A stretch of 64,000 bases of DNA, from NCBI GenBank assembly GCA_016704465.1, contig JADJAD010000012.1, positions 62,001-126,000 on the forward strand, given 5' to 3'. The notes beneath the pieces were generated by a model, which did no database searches, was not told the DNA's origin, and saw nothing but the letters and a program-made list of their open reading frames with translations. This document shows, piece after piece, positions 17,838-28,201 of this stretch; within the stretch, counting starts at the first letter, position 1, and each line of letters starts with the position of its first letter. The DNA is from Gemmatimonadota bacterium. Lineage in GTDB: Bacteria > Gemmatimonadota > Gemmatimonadetes > Gemmatimonadales > Gemmatimonadaceae. The position numbers and the translations under genes were made by a program.

Positions 17838-19097
17838 ATGCCTGTTACGTTCGCCCCGATCACCGACGAAGTGCTGGCCGGAGTGCGCCAGGGAGACGAG
17901 GGTGCGCTCGAACGGCTGTTTCGGGAACACTATATCGCGCTGCGCGACGAGGCGACGTCGACGTTCGATGACGCGTCGTCGGCATCGAAGGCGGTCGAGA
18001 CGGCGATGCTGCGCGCGTGGGACCGGCGTGGGGACTTCCAGAACCCCGCCGAGTTGGAGGCGTTCCTGCACAGCGCCGTGCACGAGGGGGCCATTCGCGA
18101 GAAGTCGCGCAAGGCGAGCGTGCACCGACTGGAGTCGCACGAAGCCGTCCCGCACGTGGCGCGCAAGCACGAGACGGCGACCGTGACGGTCGACGACGCC
18201 TGGGGCCACGTGCACGCCATTTTGCACGCTCCGCCCCCAACGCCAGGACACGCCAAGCAGCTGCAAGCCGCCTCGCGCCACGCCGCCGCCGAACACATGG
18301 CGTCGGTAGGCAAGCATCGCTCGATCTGGGTGTCGCTCGCCTACGGCGCGGCGATCATCGCGGTCGTGGGGGGCATCCTGTTCGGGATCTTCCGCGAGAC
18401 GCCCGAGGCCAAGGTGGCGCGCTTCCTCAAGTCGAGCGATTCCCGGGACATCATCACGAAGTTCGGACAGACCGGCAACGTGACGCTGGACGACGGGACC
18501 ATTGTGACGATCGGCGCCGACTCGCGGCTGCTCATCCCGCCGGGGTATCCGGCGTCGGTGCGCGCCGTGCGGATGACCGGCACCGGGTCGTTTGAGGTGG
18601 CGCCGGCCGGCGAGGTCCCGTTCGAGGTGCGGCTCGGTGATGCGGCGGTGGTGGCGACGGGGACGCGTTTTTCCGTGAACTTCGACACGGCAACGAGTGC
18701 GGCGCTCGTGCGCGTGGACGAGGGGACGGTGAATGTGCGGGCGGGAGAGACCACCCGGCCCCTGGCGGCCGGGCAGTCGCTGACGGTGGACGCCAAGGGG
18801 GTCATTTCCGAGCCGTCACAGGCGGCGGTCGACGAGGCGCTTGGATGGACGAACGGGCGGCTCGTCATCGTCGATCGCACATTGCGCGAGGCGCTCGAAC
18901 AGACCCGCCGCTGGTACGCCATCGCCCTGATCCCATCGGACATGTCGCTGATGGAGCGCAAGGTCTCGGTGAACGCACCGCTCGACTCGTCCACGGTCAT
19001 GATCGCCGACCTCGAGCGCTCGGGGAGCATGAAGTTCGGCTGGGAGGACAAGACCATGGTGCTGTACGACGTGGCGAAGGCACCGAAGGGGAAGTAG
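17838..19097 (+). CDS. Sigma-region-2-like domain fused through a membrane helix to FecR
   Basis: 419 residues. Residues about 10-95 resemble region 2 of ECF sigma factors (EVLAGVRQGDEGALERLFREHY, then AMLRAWDRRGDF and a FLHSAVHEGAIRE helix), but no region 4 follows. A transmembrane helix spans about 162-184. The outer part is a FecR domain (215-310, VTLDDGTIVTIGADSRL, VVATGTRFSV) and a C-terminal FecR-associated domain (335-415, LVIVDRTLREALEQ). Classical FecR proteins are separate anti-sigma regulators that transmit outer-membrane receptor signals; here a sigma-like piece is part of the same chain. The sigma piece may be a decoy or tether (inference). A GGAGG ribosome-binding site precedes the start. 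Confidence 0.75.
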   Translation: MPVTFAPITDEVLAGVRQGDEGALERLFREHYIALRDEATSTFDDASSASKAVETAMLRAWDRRGDFQNPAELEAFLHSAVHEGAIREKSRKASVHRLESHEAVPHVARKHETATVTVDDAWGHVHAILHAPPPTPGHAKQLQAASRHAAAEHMASVGKHRSIWVSLAYGAAIIAVVGGILFGIFRETPEAKVARFLKSSDSRDIITKFGQTGNVTLDDGTIVTIGADSRLLIPPGYPASVRAVRMTGTGSFEVAPAGEVPFEVRLGDAAVVATGTRFSVNFDTATSAALVRVDEGTVNVRAGETTRPLAAGQSLTVDAKGVISEPSQAAVDEALGWTNGRLVIVDRTLREALEQTRRWYAIALIPSDMSLMERKVSVNAPLDSSTVMIADLERSGSMKFGWEDKTMVLYDVAKAPKGK

Positions 19098-19156
19098 TAG
19101 GGAGCGCTCCGAGGCGTCCATGGGCGACGCGCCGAACCGGCGTCGCCGGGGCGCTG

Positions 19157-20656
19157 CTACGGTGGTGTTGACTCCGCAACGCGACCGACCTGCCTGATCA
19201 TGCCGCTGAAGATGAGGGCGTGGAGCGGGACCATGGCGTACCAGTAGAGCCATCCGAACAGTCCCCGGGGGGCGAAGAGGGCCGTCTGGGTGAGCAGCGA
19301 GGTGCCGGCATCGTGCGGGACGACCGAGAACTCGAGCCACGCTCGGCCCGGCACCTTCATCTCTGCCCGGAGGCGCAGCAGCTCGCCGTCCTTCACCTGC
19401 TCGACGCGCCAGAAGTCCACCGCGTCGCCGGCGCGAACCTCGACGGGATGTCGGCGCCCGCGGCGCATCCCCACGCCACCAATCATGCGGTCGGCGACGC
19501 CGCGCAGCTGCCACGCCCAGTTCATGGTCAGCCACCCGCGGTCTCCGCCTAACGAGGTGAAGGCGAGGAACACCTGCCGCGGCGTTGCCTGCACCACGCG
19601 CTGCCGCTGCTCGATTTCCATCCCCTCTCGCGAGGTGAGCACCACCGGTACCACATCGAGTGCCGACGTGGACAGGGCGTCGCTCCAGCTGGTCTCGACC
19701 TCGGAGGCGTCGAGCTGCCGAAGCGCCAGTCGCACCGACTCCTCGTAGGTCAGCAGCGCCATGCCTGGGAAGATCCGGCGCGCGGCGTCGCTGCGCATCA
19801 CGACCTCGTTGCGCAATCCCTCGATCAGCGCACGGGCAATCGTGCGCGGGACGGGCGTGACGAGATGTACCCAGCCGGCCGAGTAGCGCGGTGTCAGGAA
19901 CGGAACCGGAATGACGCGGCGCGTCAGCCCACGCACCTTGGCGTAGCCGGTCATCATCTCGGCGTATGAGACGACGTCGGCACCGCCAATCTCGATGACC
20001 TGTCCCGTGCTCGCAGGAGTGGAGAGGGCCGCAACCAGGTACTGCAGCACGTCGCGCGTCGAGATCGGCTGCACGCGCGTGAAAACCCAACGTGGGCAGA
20101 TCAGGATCGGGACGCGCTCGGTCAGGTACCGGACGATCTCGAAGGAGAGGCTTCCCGACCCGACAATCACGGCCGCCCGGAACTCGGTGACCGGGACGCC
20201 CGCCTCGCGCAACGCGTGCCCCGTGTCCTGCCGGGAGCGCAAGTGCTCGGAGAGGTCGCCCTCCGGATCGCCAAGCCCGCCGAGGTAGATGATGCGCCGG
20301 CCGCCCGCCGTGCGCATCGCGGTCGAGAAGTTGCGCGCCCCCCGCAGGTCACGCTCGTGAAACTCCCGCCCCCCCGCCATGCTGTGCACGAAGTAGTAGG
20401 CGGCATCAACGCCGGCTACCGCCGCCTCGAGCGACGCCGGATCCAGGACGTCTCCTGTGCACACCTCCACCTCGTTGCGCCAGCGACGCCCCTCCAACCG
20501 CGAGGGATCGCGCACCATGCAGCGTACGCGATACCCCGCCGACAACAGGTGCGGGATCAGGCGCCCGCCGATGTACCCGGTCGCGCCCGTGACGAGCACC
20601 GTCCCGGTGCCCGCCGTCGGGACGGCGGCGCGTGCCACCGTTGGTCCCTCGGTCAT
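19157..20656 (-). CDS. NAD(P)-binding SDR-like protein fused to DUF2867
   Basis: 499 residues. The N-terminal half is an atypical short-chain dehydrogenase/NmrA-like Rossmann domain (TGATGYIGGRLIPHLL nucleotide loop, a YYFVHSMAGG strand, and a later YLGGLGDP). From about 350 onward is a DUF2867 domain (a SRPBCC-like fold) with SREGMEIEQRQRV and MNWAWQLRGVADRMIGGVG. The two-domain architecture is a recurrent bacterial one, with unknown physiological substrate; the Rossmann part may sense NADPH rather than catalyse. It is convergent to the FecR fusion. No neighbouring partner suggests a pathway. Confidence 0.8.
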   Translation of the reverse strand: MTEGPTVARAAVPTAGTGTVLVTGATGYIGGRLIPHLLSAGYRVRCMVRDPSRLEGRRWRNEVEVCTGDVLDPASLEAAVAGVDAAYYFVHSMAGGREFHERDLRGARNFSTAMRTAGGRRIIYLGGLGDPEGDLSEHLRSRQDTGHALREAGVPVTEFRAAVIVGSGSLSFEIVRYLTERVPILICPRWVFTRVQPISTRDVLQYLVAALSTPASTGQVIEIGGADVVSYAEMMTGYAKVRGLTRRVIPVPFLTPRYSAGWVHLVTPVPRTIARALIEGLRNEVVMRSDAARRIFPGMALLTYEESVRLALRQLDASEVETSWSDALSTSALDVVPVVLTSREGMEIEQRQRVVQATPRQVFLAFTSLGGDRGWLTMNWAWQLRGVADRMIGGVGMRRGRRHPVEVRAGDAVDFWRVEQVKDGELLRLRAEMKVPGRAWLEFSVVPHDAGTSLLTQTALFAPRGLFGWLYWYAMVPLHALIFSGMIRQVGRVAESTPP

Positions 20657-20763
20657 GGACCGCTCACGCTGCCGCGGGCGACGCGTACGACACGCGACGG
20701 CGCGCAGGCAGGGTCGTCAGGCACGGTCGTCGGTGTGTTCGTCAGCTGAGTTCTTTCTCGGTG

Positions 20764-20787
20764 CGTCAGGCGCGGTCGCGCCTGACG
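20764..20787 (-). terminator. Perfect 10-bp inverted repeat across the helicase stop codon
   Basis: CGTCAGGCGC, a 4-base loop and GCGCCTGACG, spanning the stop codon of the DEAD-box helicase. The T-run expected of an intrinsic terminator is weak, so termination is likely but not certain. Confidence 0.5.
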
Positions 20788-22631
20788 AGCACCTGGCGAC
20801 CCTTGATGGTCGAGGCGCGCAGCGCCGCCACCACGTCGTCCGCGATCTCCTCGGGCACCTCGACGATCGAGAAACGGTCAGAGATCTGGATCGCACCGAT
20901 GGCGCGTGAATCGATCCCCGCCTCGTTGGCGATCGCGCCGACGAGGTCTGCCGGTCGCACCTTGGCGGTCCTCCCCGCGCCGATGTACAGGCGCGCGACG
21001 TCCCACTCCCCGCCGCGCGACGTGCGCTTCCCGCCGCGGGCGGGGAAGGCGGCTTCGCGGCGTCCGCTGGCCTCGTCGCCACGCTCGCGGGAGGTGCGGC
21101 TGCCGGTGACCGCCTCGTCGCGGCTGGCGCGGCGGGCAGGCGTCGAGGCGTCGCGGTCGCGTCGCGCGGGCGCGCCGCGCTCCTGGGGGCGCTCCGATCG
21201 TGACTGCGCGTTGCTGCGATTCTCGGCCGTGCGCTCGCGGCGGGTGGGCGCGGCGGGAATCTCCTGCTCCGCGTCCGCCGTCCCCTCGCGCGACTCGATC
21301 TGCTTCACCGCCGCCGCGGCGATGTCCATGATGTCGAACTCCTGGGCCAGCGACTCGACGATCGTTCGGAACGCATCCAGTTCGCCGCCGAGGATCGTCT
21401 CGCGCAATGAGGCGCGCGTCAACTCCAGGCGCCGGGCGCGCAGGTCGGCGACGGTGGGGACCTGGGCGATCTCGATCTTCTGCTTCGTGAGGAACTCGAT
21501 GTTGCGCAGCAGGCGGTGCTCGCGCGGCTCGGCGAGGGTGATCGCGACCCCCTCGCGCCCGGCGCGCCCGGTGCGCCCGATCCGGTGCACGTACGACTCG
21601 GCGGCCGACGGGACATCGTAGTTGACGACGTGCGAGACGTGCTGCACGTCGAGGCCGCGCGCCGCCACGTCGGTCGCGATCAGCAGGTCCGCCTTGTTGG
21701 CGCGGAACTTCTTCATGACGCGGTCGCGCTGCTCCTGCGACAGTCCGCCGTGCAAGGCCTCGGCGCGGTAGCCACGCGCGTTGAGCGTCTCGGTGAGTTC
21801 GTCCACCTCGGTTCGCGTGCGGCAGAAGACGATCACCGATGTCGGATGCTCGATGTCGAGCACGCGACCGAGCGCGGCCATCTTGTGTGCGCGCGGCACG
21901 ATGTAGGCGACCTGACGGACCTTCGCCGCCTCGCCGGCGGCAACCGGCTCACGATCGATCTTGATCGTTTCCGGGTCGCGGAGATGCTTGCCGGCGATCG
22001 CCGCGATGCGGGGTGGGAGGGTCGCCGAGAAGAGCGCGGTCTGCCGTTCTTTCGGTGTGGCGACGAGGATGGCCTCGAGGTCCTCGGCGAAGCCCATGTC
22101 GAGCATTTCGTCGGCCTCGTCGAGCACGACCGTTCGCACCCCGGCGAGCACGAGCGTGCCGCGACGGATGTGGTCGAGCGCTCGTCCCGGGGTGGCGACG
22201 ACGACGTCGACCCCGCGCCGGAGGGTGCGGATCTGCGTCTCCATCGAGGCACCGCCGTAGATGGGGATGGCGATGATGCGCATCTCCTTCCCGTAGCGAT
22301 GCACGGCCTCGGCGACCTGCATGGCGAGTTCGCGCGTGGGAACGAGGATGAGCGCCGACAGACGCTCACGCGCTGGCGCGTCGGGGGCGAGGCGATGGAG
22401 GAGGGGGAGGGCAAAGGCTGCGGTCTTGCCCGTCCCGGTGGCGGCCTGCGCCAGGACATCGCTCCCGGCAAGGAGGAGGGGGATCGCGGCGCTCTGGATC
22501 GGGGTCGGCTCTTCGTAGCCGAGGGCCGTGAGGGCGGCGAGGACCCGGGGGTCGAGCCCGAGTGACGTGAACCCGGCGTCGGCCGGGATATCTGCGACGG
22601 CGGAAGCGCCGGAAGTGGAGCGTGGTGTCAT
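20766..22631 (-). CDS. DEAD-box ATP-dependent RNA helicase (DeaD/CsdA type)
   Basis: 621 residues. All core motifs are present: Q-motif (EEPTPIQSAAIP), motif I (AQAATGTGKT), Ia (PTRELAMQ), II (LDEADEML), III (SAT), and VI (HRIGRTGRAG). A basic, Arg/Ser/Glu-rich disordered linker (about 450-540) leads to a DbpA-type RNA-binding domain at about 545-618 (ARLYIGAGRTAKVRPADLVGAI). This architecture is typical of DeaD/CsdA proteins that remodel rRNA and mRNA, often important in the cold. It is divergent from rpsU, sharing a 279-bp intergenic region with a promoter and hairpins, which fits joint ribosome-related regulation (inference). Confidence 0.92.
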   Translation of the reverse strand: MTPRSTSGASAVADIPADAGFTSLGLDPRVLAALTALGYEEPTPIQSAAIPLLLAGSDVLAQAATGTGKTAAFALPLLHRLAPDAPARERLSALILVPTRELAMQVAEAVHRYGKEMRIIAIPIYGGASMETQIRTLRRGVDVVVATPGRALDHIRRGTLVLAGVRTVVLDEADEMLDMGFAEDLEAILVATPKERQTALFSATLPPRIAAIAGKHLRDPETIKIDREPVAAGEAAKVRQVAYIVPRAHKMAALGRVLDIEHPTSVIVFCRTRTEVDELTETLNARGYRAEALHGGLSQEQRDRVMKKFRANKADLLIATDVAARGLDVQHVSHVVNYDVPSAAESYVHRIGRTGRAGREGVAITLAEPREHRLLRNIEFLTKQKIEIAQVPTVADLRARRLELTRASLRETILGGELDAFRTIVESLAQEFDIMDIAAAAVKQIESREGTADAEQEIPAAPTRRERTAENRSNAQSRSERPQERGAPARRDRDASTPARRASRDEAVTGSRTSRERGDEASGRREAAFPARGGKRTSRGGEWDVARLYIGAGRTAKVRPADLVGAIANEAGIDSRAIGAIQISDRFSIVEVPEEIADDVVAALRASTIKGRQVLVRRDRA

Positions 22632-22658
22632 GACGGAAGATAGTCGCTTCCGGCGTTA

Positions 22659-22687
22659 TTGACAGATTCTCAGGGCGGTCGTACTTT
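22659..22687 (+). promoter_or_regulatory. Strong sigma-70-like promoter upstream of the rpsU leader
   Basis: TTGACA at 22659-22664, a 17-bp spacer and TACTTT at 22682-22687. The expected transcription start is about 22694, placing a long leader of roughly 217 nt before rpsU. Confidence 0.65.
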
Positions 22688-22729
22688 CACCAATTGCGAA
22701 CCGGTGCCGTTTTGGAGGCATTGGGCGTC

Positions 22730-22789
22730 GTGACCATGGGACCTCGCTCTCGCGGCGGTCCCTTTTTCATCTTCGCGCACCATTCCTGA
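22730..22789 (+). other. Possible leader-peptide ORF overlapping the leader hairpin
   Basis: From the GTG at 22730 (or the in-frame ATG at 22736) a 17-19-codon frame reads MGPRSRGGPFFIFAHHS and stops at 22787-22789. It covers the terminator-like hairpin, and a GGAGG lies 11 bases upstream of the GTG. This arrangement is what an attenuator leader peptide would look like, but such a short ORF could be chance. Confidence 0.25.
22738..22767 (+). terminator. Intrinsic-terminator-like hairpin inside the rpsU leader
   Basis: GGGACC (22738-22743), a 13-nt loop and GGTCCC (22757-22762), followed immediately by five T residues. It lies about 50-70 nt after the predicted transcription start and 143 bp before rpsU, so it would either end a roughly 75-nt RNA or act as an attenuator. 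Two further hairpins follow: 22791-22808, and CGTCGC/GCGACG at 22875-22890. Confidence 0.6.
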
Positions 22790-22910
22790 TCGGCTGTCCT
22801 GGCAGCCGCTCAAGTTGACCGGGCCGTCCCGCTCGCGGGTTGTCCCGTCGTTTCTCCAAAGAAGTGTCACCTCGCGTCGCGGATGCGACGTCCCCATCGA
22901 GTAACCATCA

Positions 22911-23105
22911 ATGATTGAAGTCAAGCTCGACGAAGGCGATCGGTTGGAGTGGGCCCTCAAGGCGTTCAAGAAGAAGGTCCTGAAGTCAGGCATCCTGAAG
23001 GAGCTGCGCCGCAAGCGTCACTATGTGAAGCCCAGCGAAGCGCGTCAGCTCAAGTCGGCCGCCGCGCGTCGCCGCGCCCGGCAGAAGCCGCGATCCTCCG
23101 AGTAA
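22911..23105 (+). CDS. rpsU: 30S ribosomal protein bS21
   Basis: 64 residues beginning MIEVKLDEGDRLEWALKAFK and ending in the basic RRRARQK tail typical of bS21. It binds the 30S platform near the anti-Shine-Dalgarno sequence and helps initiation. The ATG at 22911 lacks a clear Shine-Dalgarno sequence (upstream reads CGAGTAACCATCA), which is notable because bS21 itself acts at that interaction. The leader carries a promoter, a terminator-like hairpin and two more stems, so post-initiation control is plausible. A terminator follows the gene. Confidence 0.95.
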   Translation: MIEVKLDEGDRLEWALKAFKKKVLKSGILKELRRKRHYVKPSEARQLKSAAARRRARQKPRSSE

Positions 23106-23127
23106 GAATCTGACGGGAACCGATGGT

Positions 23128-23157
23128 CCCCCGCGGCGACATTCGCTGCGGGGGAAT
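23128..23157 (+). terminator. Terminator after rpsU
   Basis: CCCCCGC at 23128-23134 pairs with GCGGGGG at 23148-23154, followed by AATTT. It is placed 22 bp after the rpsU stop. Confidence 0.6.
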
Positions 23158-23264
23158 TTGGTGCTCCCGGGCACGTGAGCATCGCGACGTCGTGCAGCTG
23201 ACATGTCGAGCCGAAACGTCGCGAACGCACACGCCCCAGCGTGCCCCAGCGTGCCGCGGAACGC

Positions 23265-23672
23265 TCAGCTGCGCGCGCTGTGGGTCGAGTCGGACAAACG
23301 CAATGTCGGGCGCTCGACCGCGGAGTCCTCGAGGGCCTGCTCTCCGTTGTCGACCGAGGCGTCGCGCGCAGGACGCGGGCGCAGGACGCGGCGGGGGACG
23401 AGTTCCTCTCCCAGCTCCACCAGGACGCGGGTGGCGACCAGGCTGGCCAGCGGCTCCGGCACGGCCATGACGCGCACATACGTGTCGATCGCCCGGTCGA
23501 ACGGCATGTCCTCGGACAGGGTGTCGATGAACATGAGGGCGTTGCGCACGTGCGTCTCGATCAGCGACTCCTCGGCTCGCGCCTGCGCCAGACGCATGCG
23601 CCGCTCCGCTCCCTCGTCGAGTCGACGCGGAAAGAGCGATTCGGGAAAGATGCGGCGGAGCAGCGAGGCCAT
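23265..23672 (-). CDS. Hypothetical protein (135 aa), helical
   Basis: The Met at 23672 (MASLLRRIFPESLFPRR) is preferred over the longer open frame, whose first 36 residues look like untranslated sequence. The product is mostly helical with a regular hydrophobic pattern (ALMFIDTLSEDMPFDRAIDTYVRVM) and a disordered, Arg/Ser-rich tail. No cysteines, membrane helix or known domain were recognised. It is downstream of acs on the same strand with a 150-bp gap. Function unknown. Confidence 0.5.
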   Translation of the reverse strand: MASLLRRIFPESLFPRRLDEGAERRMRLAQARAEESLIETHVRNALMFIDTLSEDMPFDRAIDTYVRVMAVPEPLASLVATRVLVELGEELVPRRVLRPRPARDASVDNGEQALEDSAVERPTLRLSDSTHSARS

Positions 23673-23822
23673 GGTCGACGAGTGCAGACGGGGAGTCGGG
23701 CTGCGGATACCTGCGACGCGAGATGACGCGTCACTCCCCCGAACGATAACGCCGCGGGGAACGATCCCGCGAGCGTCCACCGCGTCTCGGGACGCCCCGC
23801 GGGCGAGCGACGAGCCCCCCGG

Positions 23823-25787
<1,965 letters not shown>

Positions 25788-26174
25788 GAAGTCGAACCGG
25801 GTCGGGGAATCGGGCCCGCGAGCGCCCACGTCGAATTCGCGAGCGCCGTCGTGCCTCCCCTCTGGCGCCTGCGAGCGTGGGGAGGACGGCGGTCACGTTC
25901 GATTCTGCGAGGTTGCGCGAGGATGTGCAACCAGCGCTCCGGGCACAGGACGCGACGCCTGCGGCAGAGTAGGCGAGGTGCCGCGATTTGCCGAGTGACC
26001 TCATCGCGCCTGACAACGCCAGGCGATCGACAAGTCATGCAACTGCAACGGCTTGGTGTAGCGGCCGACGCGCTGGCACGGCCTTCGCCATGCTGGTGCG
26101 GTGCCCGGCGGTCGTGGAGGAATGCTCGTCCGCCGACCGGCACGTGTTCGATCCTTCCATCGACCCCCCGTGAC
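25788..26174. other. 387-bp divergent intergenic region between acs and the STAS gene
   Basis: No coding sequence is supported. The only structure seen is a short hairpin, CGCCTG/CAGGCG at 26007-26025. Promoters for the two divergent genes should lie here but none could be assigned. Confidence 0.5.
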
Positions 26175-26477
26175 ATGACAGCCGTTGCCGAAAGCACGAG
26201 TCTTCTTGCGCCGTCCCGGTTGGTCGCCGAGACGCGTGTCGATTTCCGTTGCGCCGCGCTCGAGTCGCTCGACCGCGCTGGAGAACACGGTTCCTCACTG
26301 CTCGCCATCGACATGACCGGCACGCGAGATGTCGATGCCAGCGGGCTGGGCATCCTCGTGCTCGTGCAGAAACGGGCGCGCGAGCGCGGACTCAAGACAC
26401 AGCTGCTCAACACGCAGCACAGCGTGCGATCCCTGCTGACACTCACCAAGCTCGAAGGGCTGTTCGAGTTCGCGTGA
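26175..26477 (+). CDS. STAS-domain protein (anti-sigma factor antagonist type)
   Basis: 100 residues, one STAS domain. The hallmark segment LLAIDMTGTRDVDASGLGILVLVQK contains the Ser in DASGLG that is phosphorylated in SpoIIAA-like antagonists, and the domain ends with LTLTKLEGLFEF. In the family the unphosphorylated form binds an anti-sigma kinase and frees a sigma factor. Here no kinase, phosphatase or sigma gene is adjacent, so the partner is unknown. The start ATG at 26175 has no clear ribosome-binding site. A terminator follows at 26534. Confidence 0.8.
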   Translation: MTAVAESTSLLAPSRLVAETRVDFRCAALESLDRAGEHGSSLLAIDMTGTRDVDASGLGILVLVQKRARERGLKTQLLNTQHSVRSLLTLTKLEGLFEFA

Positions 26478-26533
26478 CGAATATTCTCGTGTCGCCCCCA
26501 CTGCGGGCGGGGTGAGAACGGATCCGCCGGATC

Positions 26534-26573
26534 GACGCGCCCTCCCTTCGCGGGGGCGCGTCTTTGCGTTTTT
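26534..26573 (+). terminator. Terminator after the STAS gene
   Basis: GACGCGCCC (26534-26542) pairs with GGGCGCGTC (26554-26562), followed by TTT-GCG-TTTTT. Good intrinsic terminator. Confidence 0.75.
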
Positions 26574-26683
26574 GAGGCTTCGGGTGTCCTCAGGGGAGTA
26601 CATGGACCAGATTCCCATCCGGAGTACATTCATCGCGATTGGCGGGGTCGCCAGCGCGTACTGCGAGACCCAATCCCTTCCTG

Positions 26684-27718
26684 ATGGTCACGATCAAGGA
26701 TGTTGCCCGCCGCGCGGGTGTGTCGGTCGCTACCGTATCGCGGGTCATGAACAAGAGCGGTCCGGTCAGTCCGGAGGCGGCGTCGCGCATTCTCGAGGCG
26801 GCGGCGACGCTGCACTACGTCCCGCACGGTGGCGCGCGGTCGCTGATTACCTCGAAGACCAGCACCATCGGGGTCCTGCTCCCCGACCTGTACGGTGGCT
26901 TCTTTTCCGAGATGATTCGCGGCATCGACCAGACGGCGCAGCAGCACGGCTATCACCTGCTGCTGTCCGGCTCGCACAATCAGCGCTCGGAGATGACGGC
27001 CGCGATGCGCGCCATGCGGGGACGCACGGATGGGCTGATCGCCATGTCCCCGCACTTCGATGCGGCCACCCTGGTCGAGAACCTGCCGCCGTCCCTTCCG
27101 GTGATCCTGCTGTCGTGCGCGGGGCCTGACGACGAGCATCAAGTCATCGCCATCGATAATGTCGGGGGCGCGGAGGCGATGGTGAATCACCTGGTGCAGC
27201 TCGGGCATCGTCGGATCGCGATGGTCATGGGCGAGGACGGGCACTTCGACACCGCAGAACGCCTGCAGGGATATCGCAGCGCGCTCCAGAATGCCGGCAT
27301 CGAACTCGAGCCAGCGTACGAGGCGCAGGGGGACTTCAGCGAGGCGTCCGGCTACAGCGCGGTGCAGGAACTGCTCGCCCTCCCGGTCCCGCCGACGGCG
27401 ATCTTCTGCGCGAACGACTCCATGGCCATCGGTGGACTGTGCGCCGTGCACGATGCCGGCCTGCGCGTCCCGGGCGACGTGACGGTGGTCGGCTTCGACG
27501 ACATTCCCCTGGCGCACTACATGTCGCCGCCGCTCTCCTCTGTGCACGTGCCGGTCTTCGAGATGGGCGCGCGAGCGGTGACGCGCCTCATTGCAGCACT
27601 CAAGGGGGAGCCGATCTCCGAGCGGCGACACGAGCGGTTGCCGACGCGGTTGGTCGTGCGATCATCGTGTGCCGCGCCGCCGTACATCGCTGACACCTCG
27701 CCTGCCGGTGTGACGTAA
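26684..27718 (+). CDS. LacI-family transcriptional regulator
   Basis: 344 residues from the ATG at 26684 (MVTIKDVARRAGVSVATVSR). The helix-turn-helix occupies residues 2-24 and the hinge about 46-60. The periplasmic-binding-protein-like effector domain follows, with family segments TIGVLLPDLYGGFFSEMIRGID, GHRRIAMVMG and VTVVGFDDIPLAHYMSPPLSSV. Such proteins repress carbon-use genes and bind a sugar or nucleoside effector. No sugar transporter or catabolic gene flanks it, so target and ligand are unknown. Longer upstream starts exist but lack the motif. Confidence 0.9.
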   Translation: MVTIKDVARRAGVSVATVSRVMNKSGPVSPEAASRILEAAATLHYVPHGGARSLITSKTSTIGVLLPDLYGGFFSEMIRGIDQTAQQHGYHLLLSGSHNQRSEMTAAMRAMRGRTDGLIAMSPHFDAATLVENLPPSLPVILLSCAGPDDEHQVIAIDNVGGAEAMVNHLVQLGHRRIAMVMGEDGHFDTAERLQGYRSALQNAGIELEPAYEAQGDFSEASGYSAVQELLALPVPPTAIFCANDSMAIGGLCAVHDAGLRVPGDVTVVGFDDIPLAHYMSPPLSSVHVPVFEMGARAVTRLIAALKGEPISERRHERLPTRLVVRSSCAAPPYIADTSPAGVT

Positions 27719-27805
27719 GGCAGGGCGATCCCGCGGTCCTCGTCGGCCTGGGCGCCGCGCAGGGCGGCGGGGCCCGACGGGACCCCTGTCATTGGAGGAC
27801 GTGTC

Positions 27806-28081
27806 GTGGACCCACGCGAATTCATCGTTGCACTCGTCTCGATCGGCGTGGTGGGGGCGGTCGTCATCACCCTCATCCGCACGGTGGCCCAGGCCGCGGC
27901 GCGCTCGCGCGGCCCGCAGGAGGAGGGCGCTGTACTGATGCGTGTCGACGACCGCCTTGGTCGGATGGAGCAGGCCATCGACGCGATGGCGATCGAGGTG
28001 GAACGGATCTCGGAGGGGCAGCGCTTCACGGCCAAGCTGCTGGCCGAGCGCGCGCCGGAGGCCTCGCGCCTGCCTCGTTGA
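27806..28081 (+). CDS. Small single-pass membrane protein with a helical tail (91 aa)
   Basis: 91 residues starting with GTG, with GGAGG about 8-12 bases upstream. An N-terminal transmembrane helix (about 7-26, FIVALVSIGVVGAVVITLI) is followed by a soluble, coiled-coil-prone stretch (VDDRLGRMEQAIDAMAIEVERI). The layout resembles small envelope-stress or scaffolding proteins but there is no specific family match. It sits between the LacI regulator and ppa. Function unknown. Confidence 0.55.
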   Translation: MDPREFIVALVSIGVVGAVVITLIRTVAQAAARSRGPQEEGAVLMRVDDRLGRMEQAIDAMAIEVERISEGQRFTAKLLAERAPEASRLPR

Positions 28082-28201
28082 GTGCCGCGCGGACGCGGTC
28101 ACCAGTCCGGCGAGCGGCGTACCGGCAGGAGTCCGGGAGTCGCTATGTTTAGCACGACCCCACCAGCTCTCCACCTTCCCTGACAACCGAGCCCCATCGG
28201 C

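Noticed and set aside
22815..22843. A second promoter for rpsU at TTGACC
   Set aside because: No acceptable -10 lies 16-18 bp downstream.
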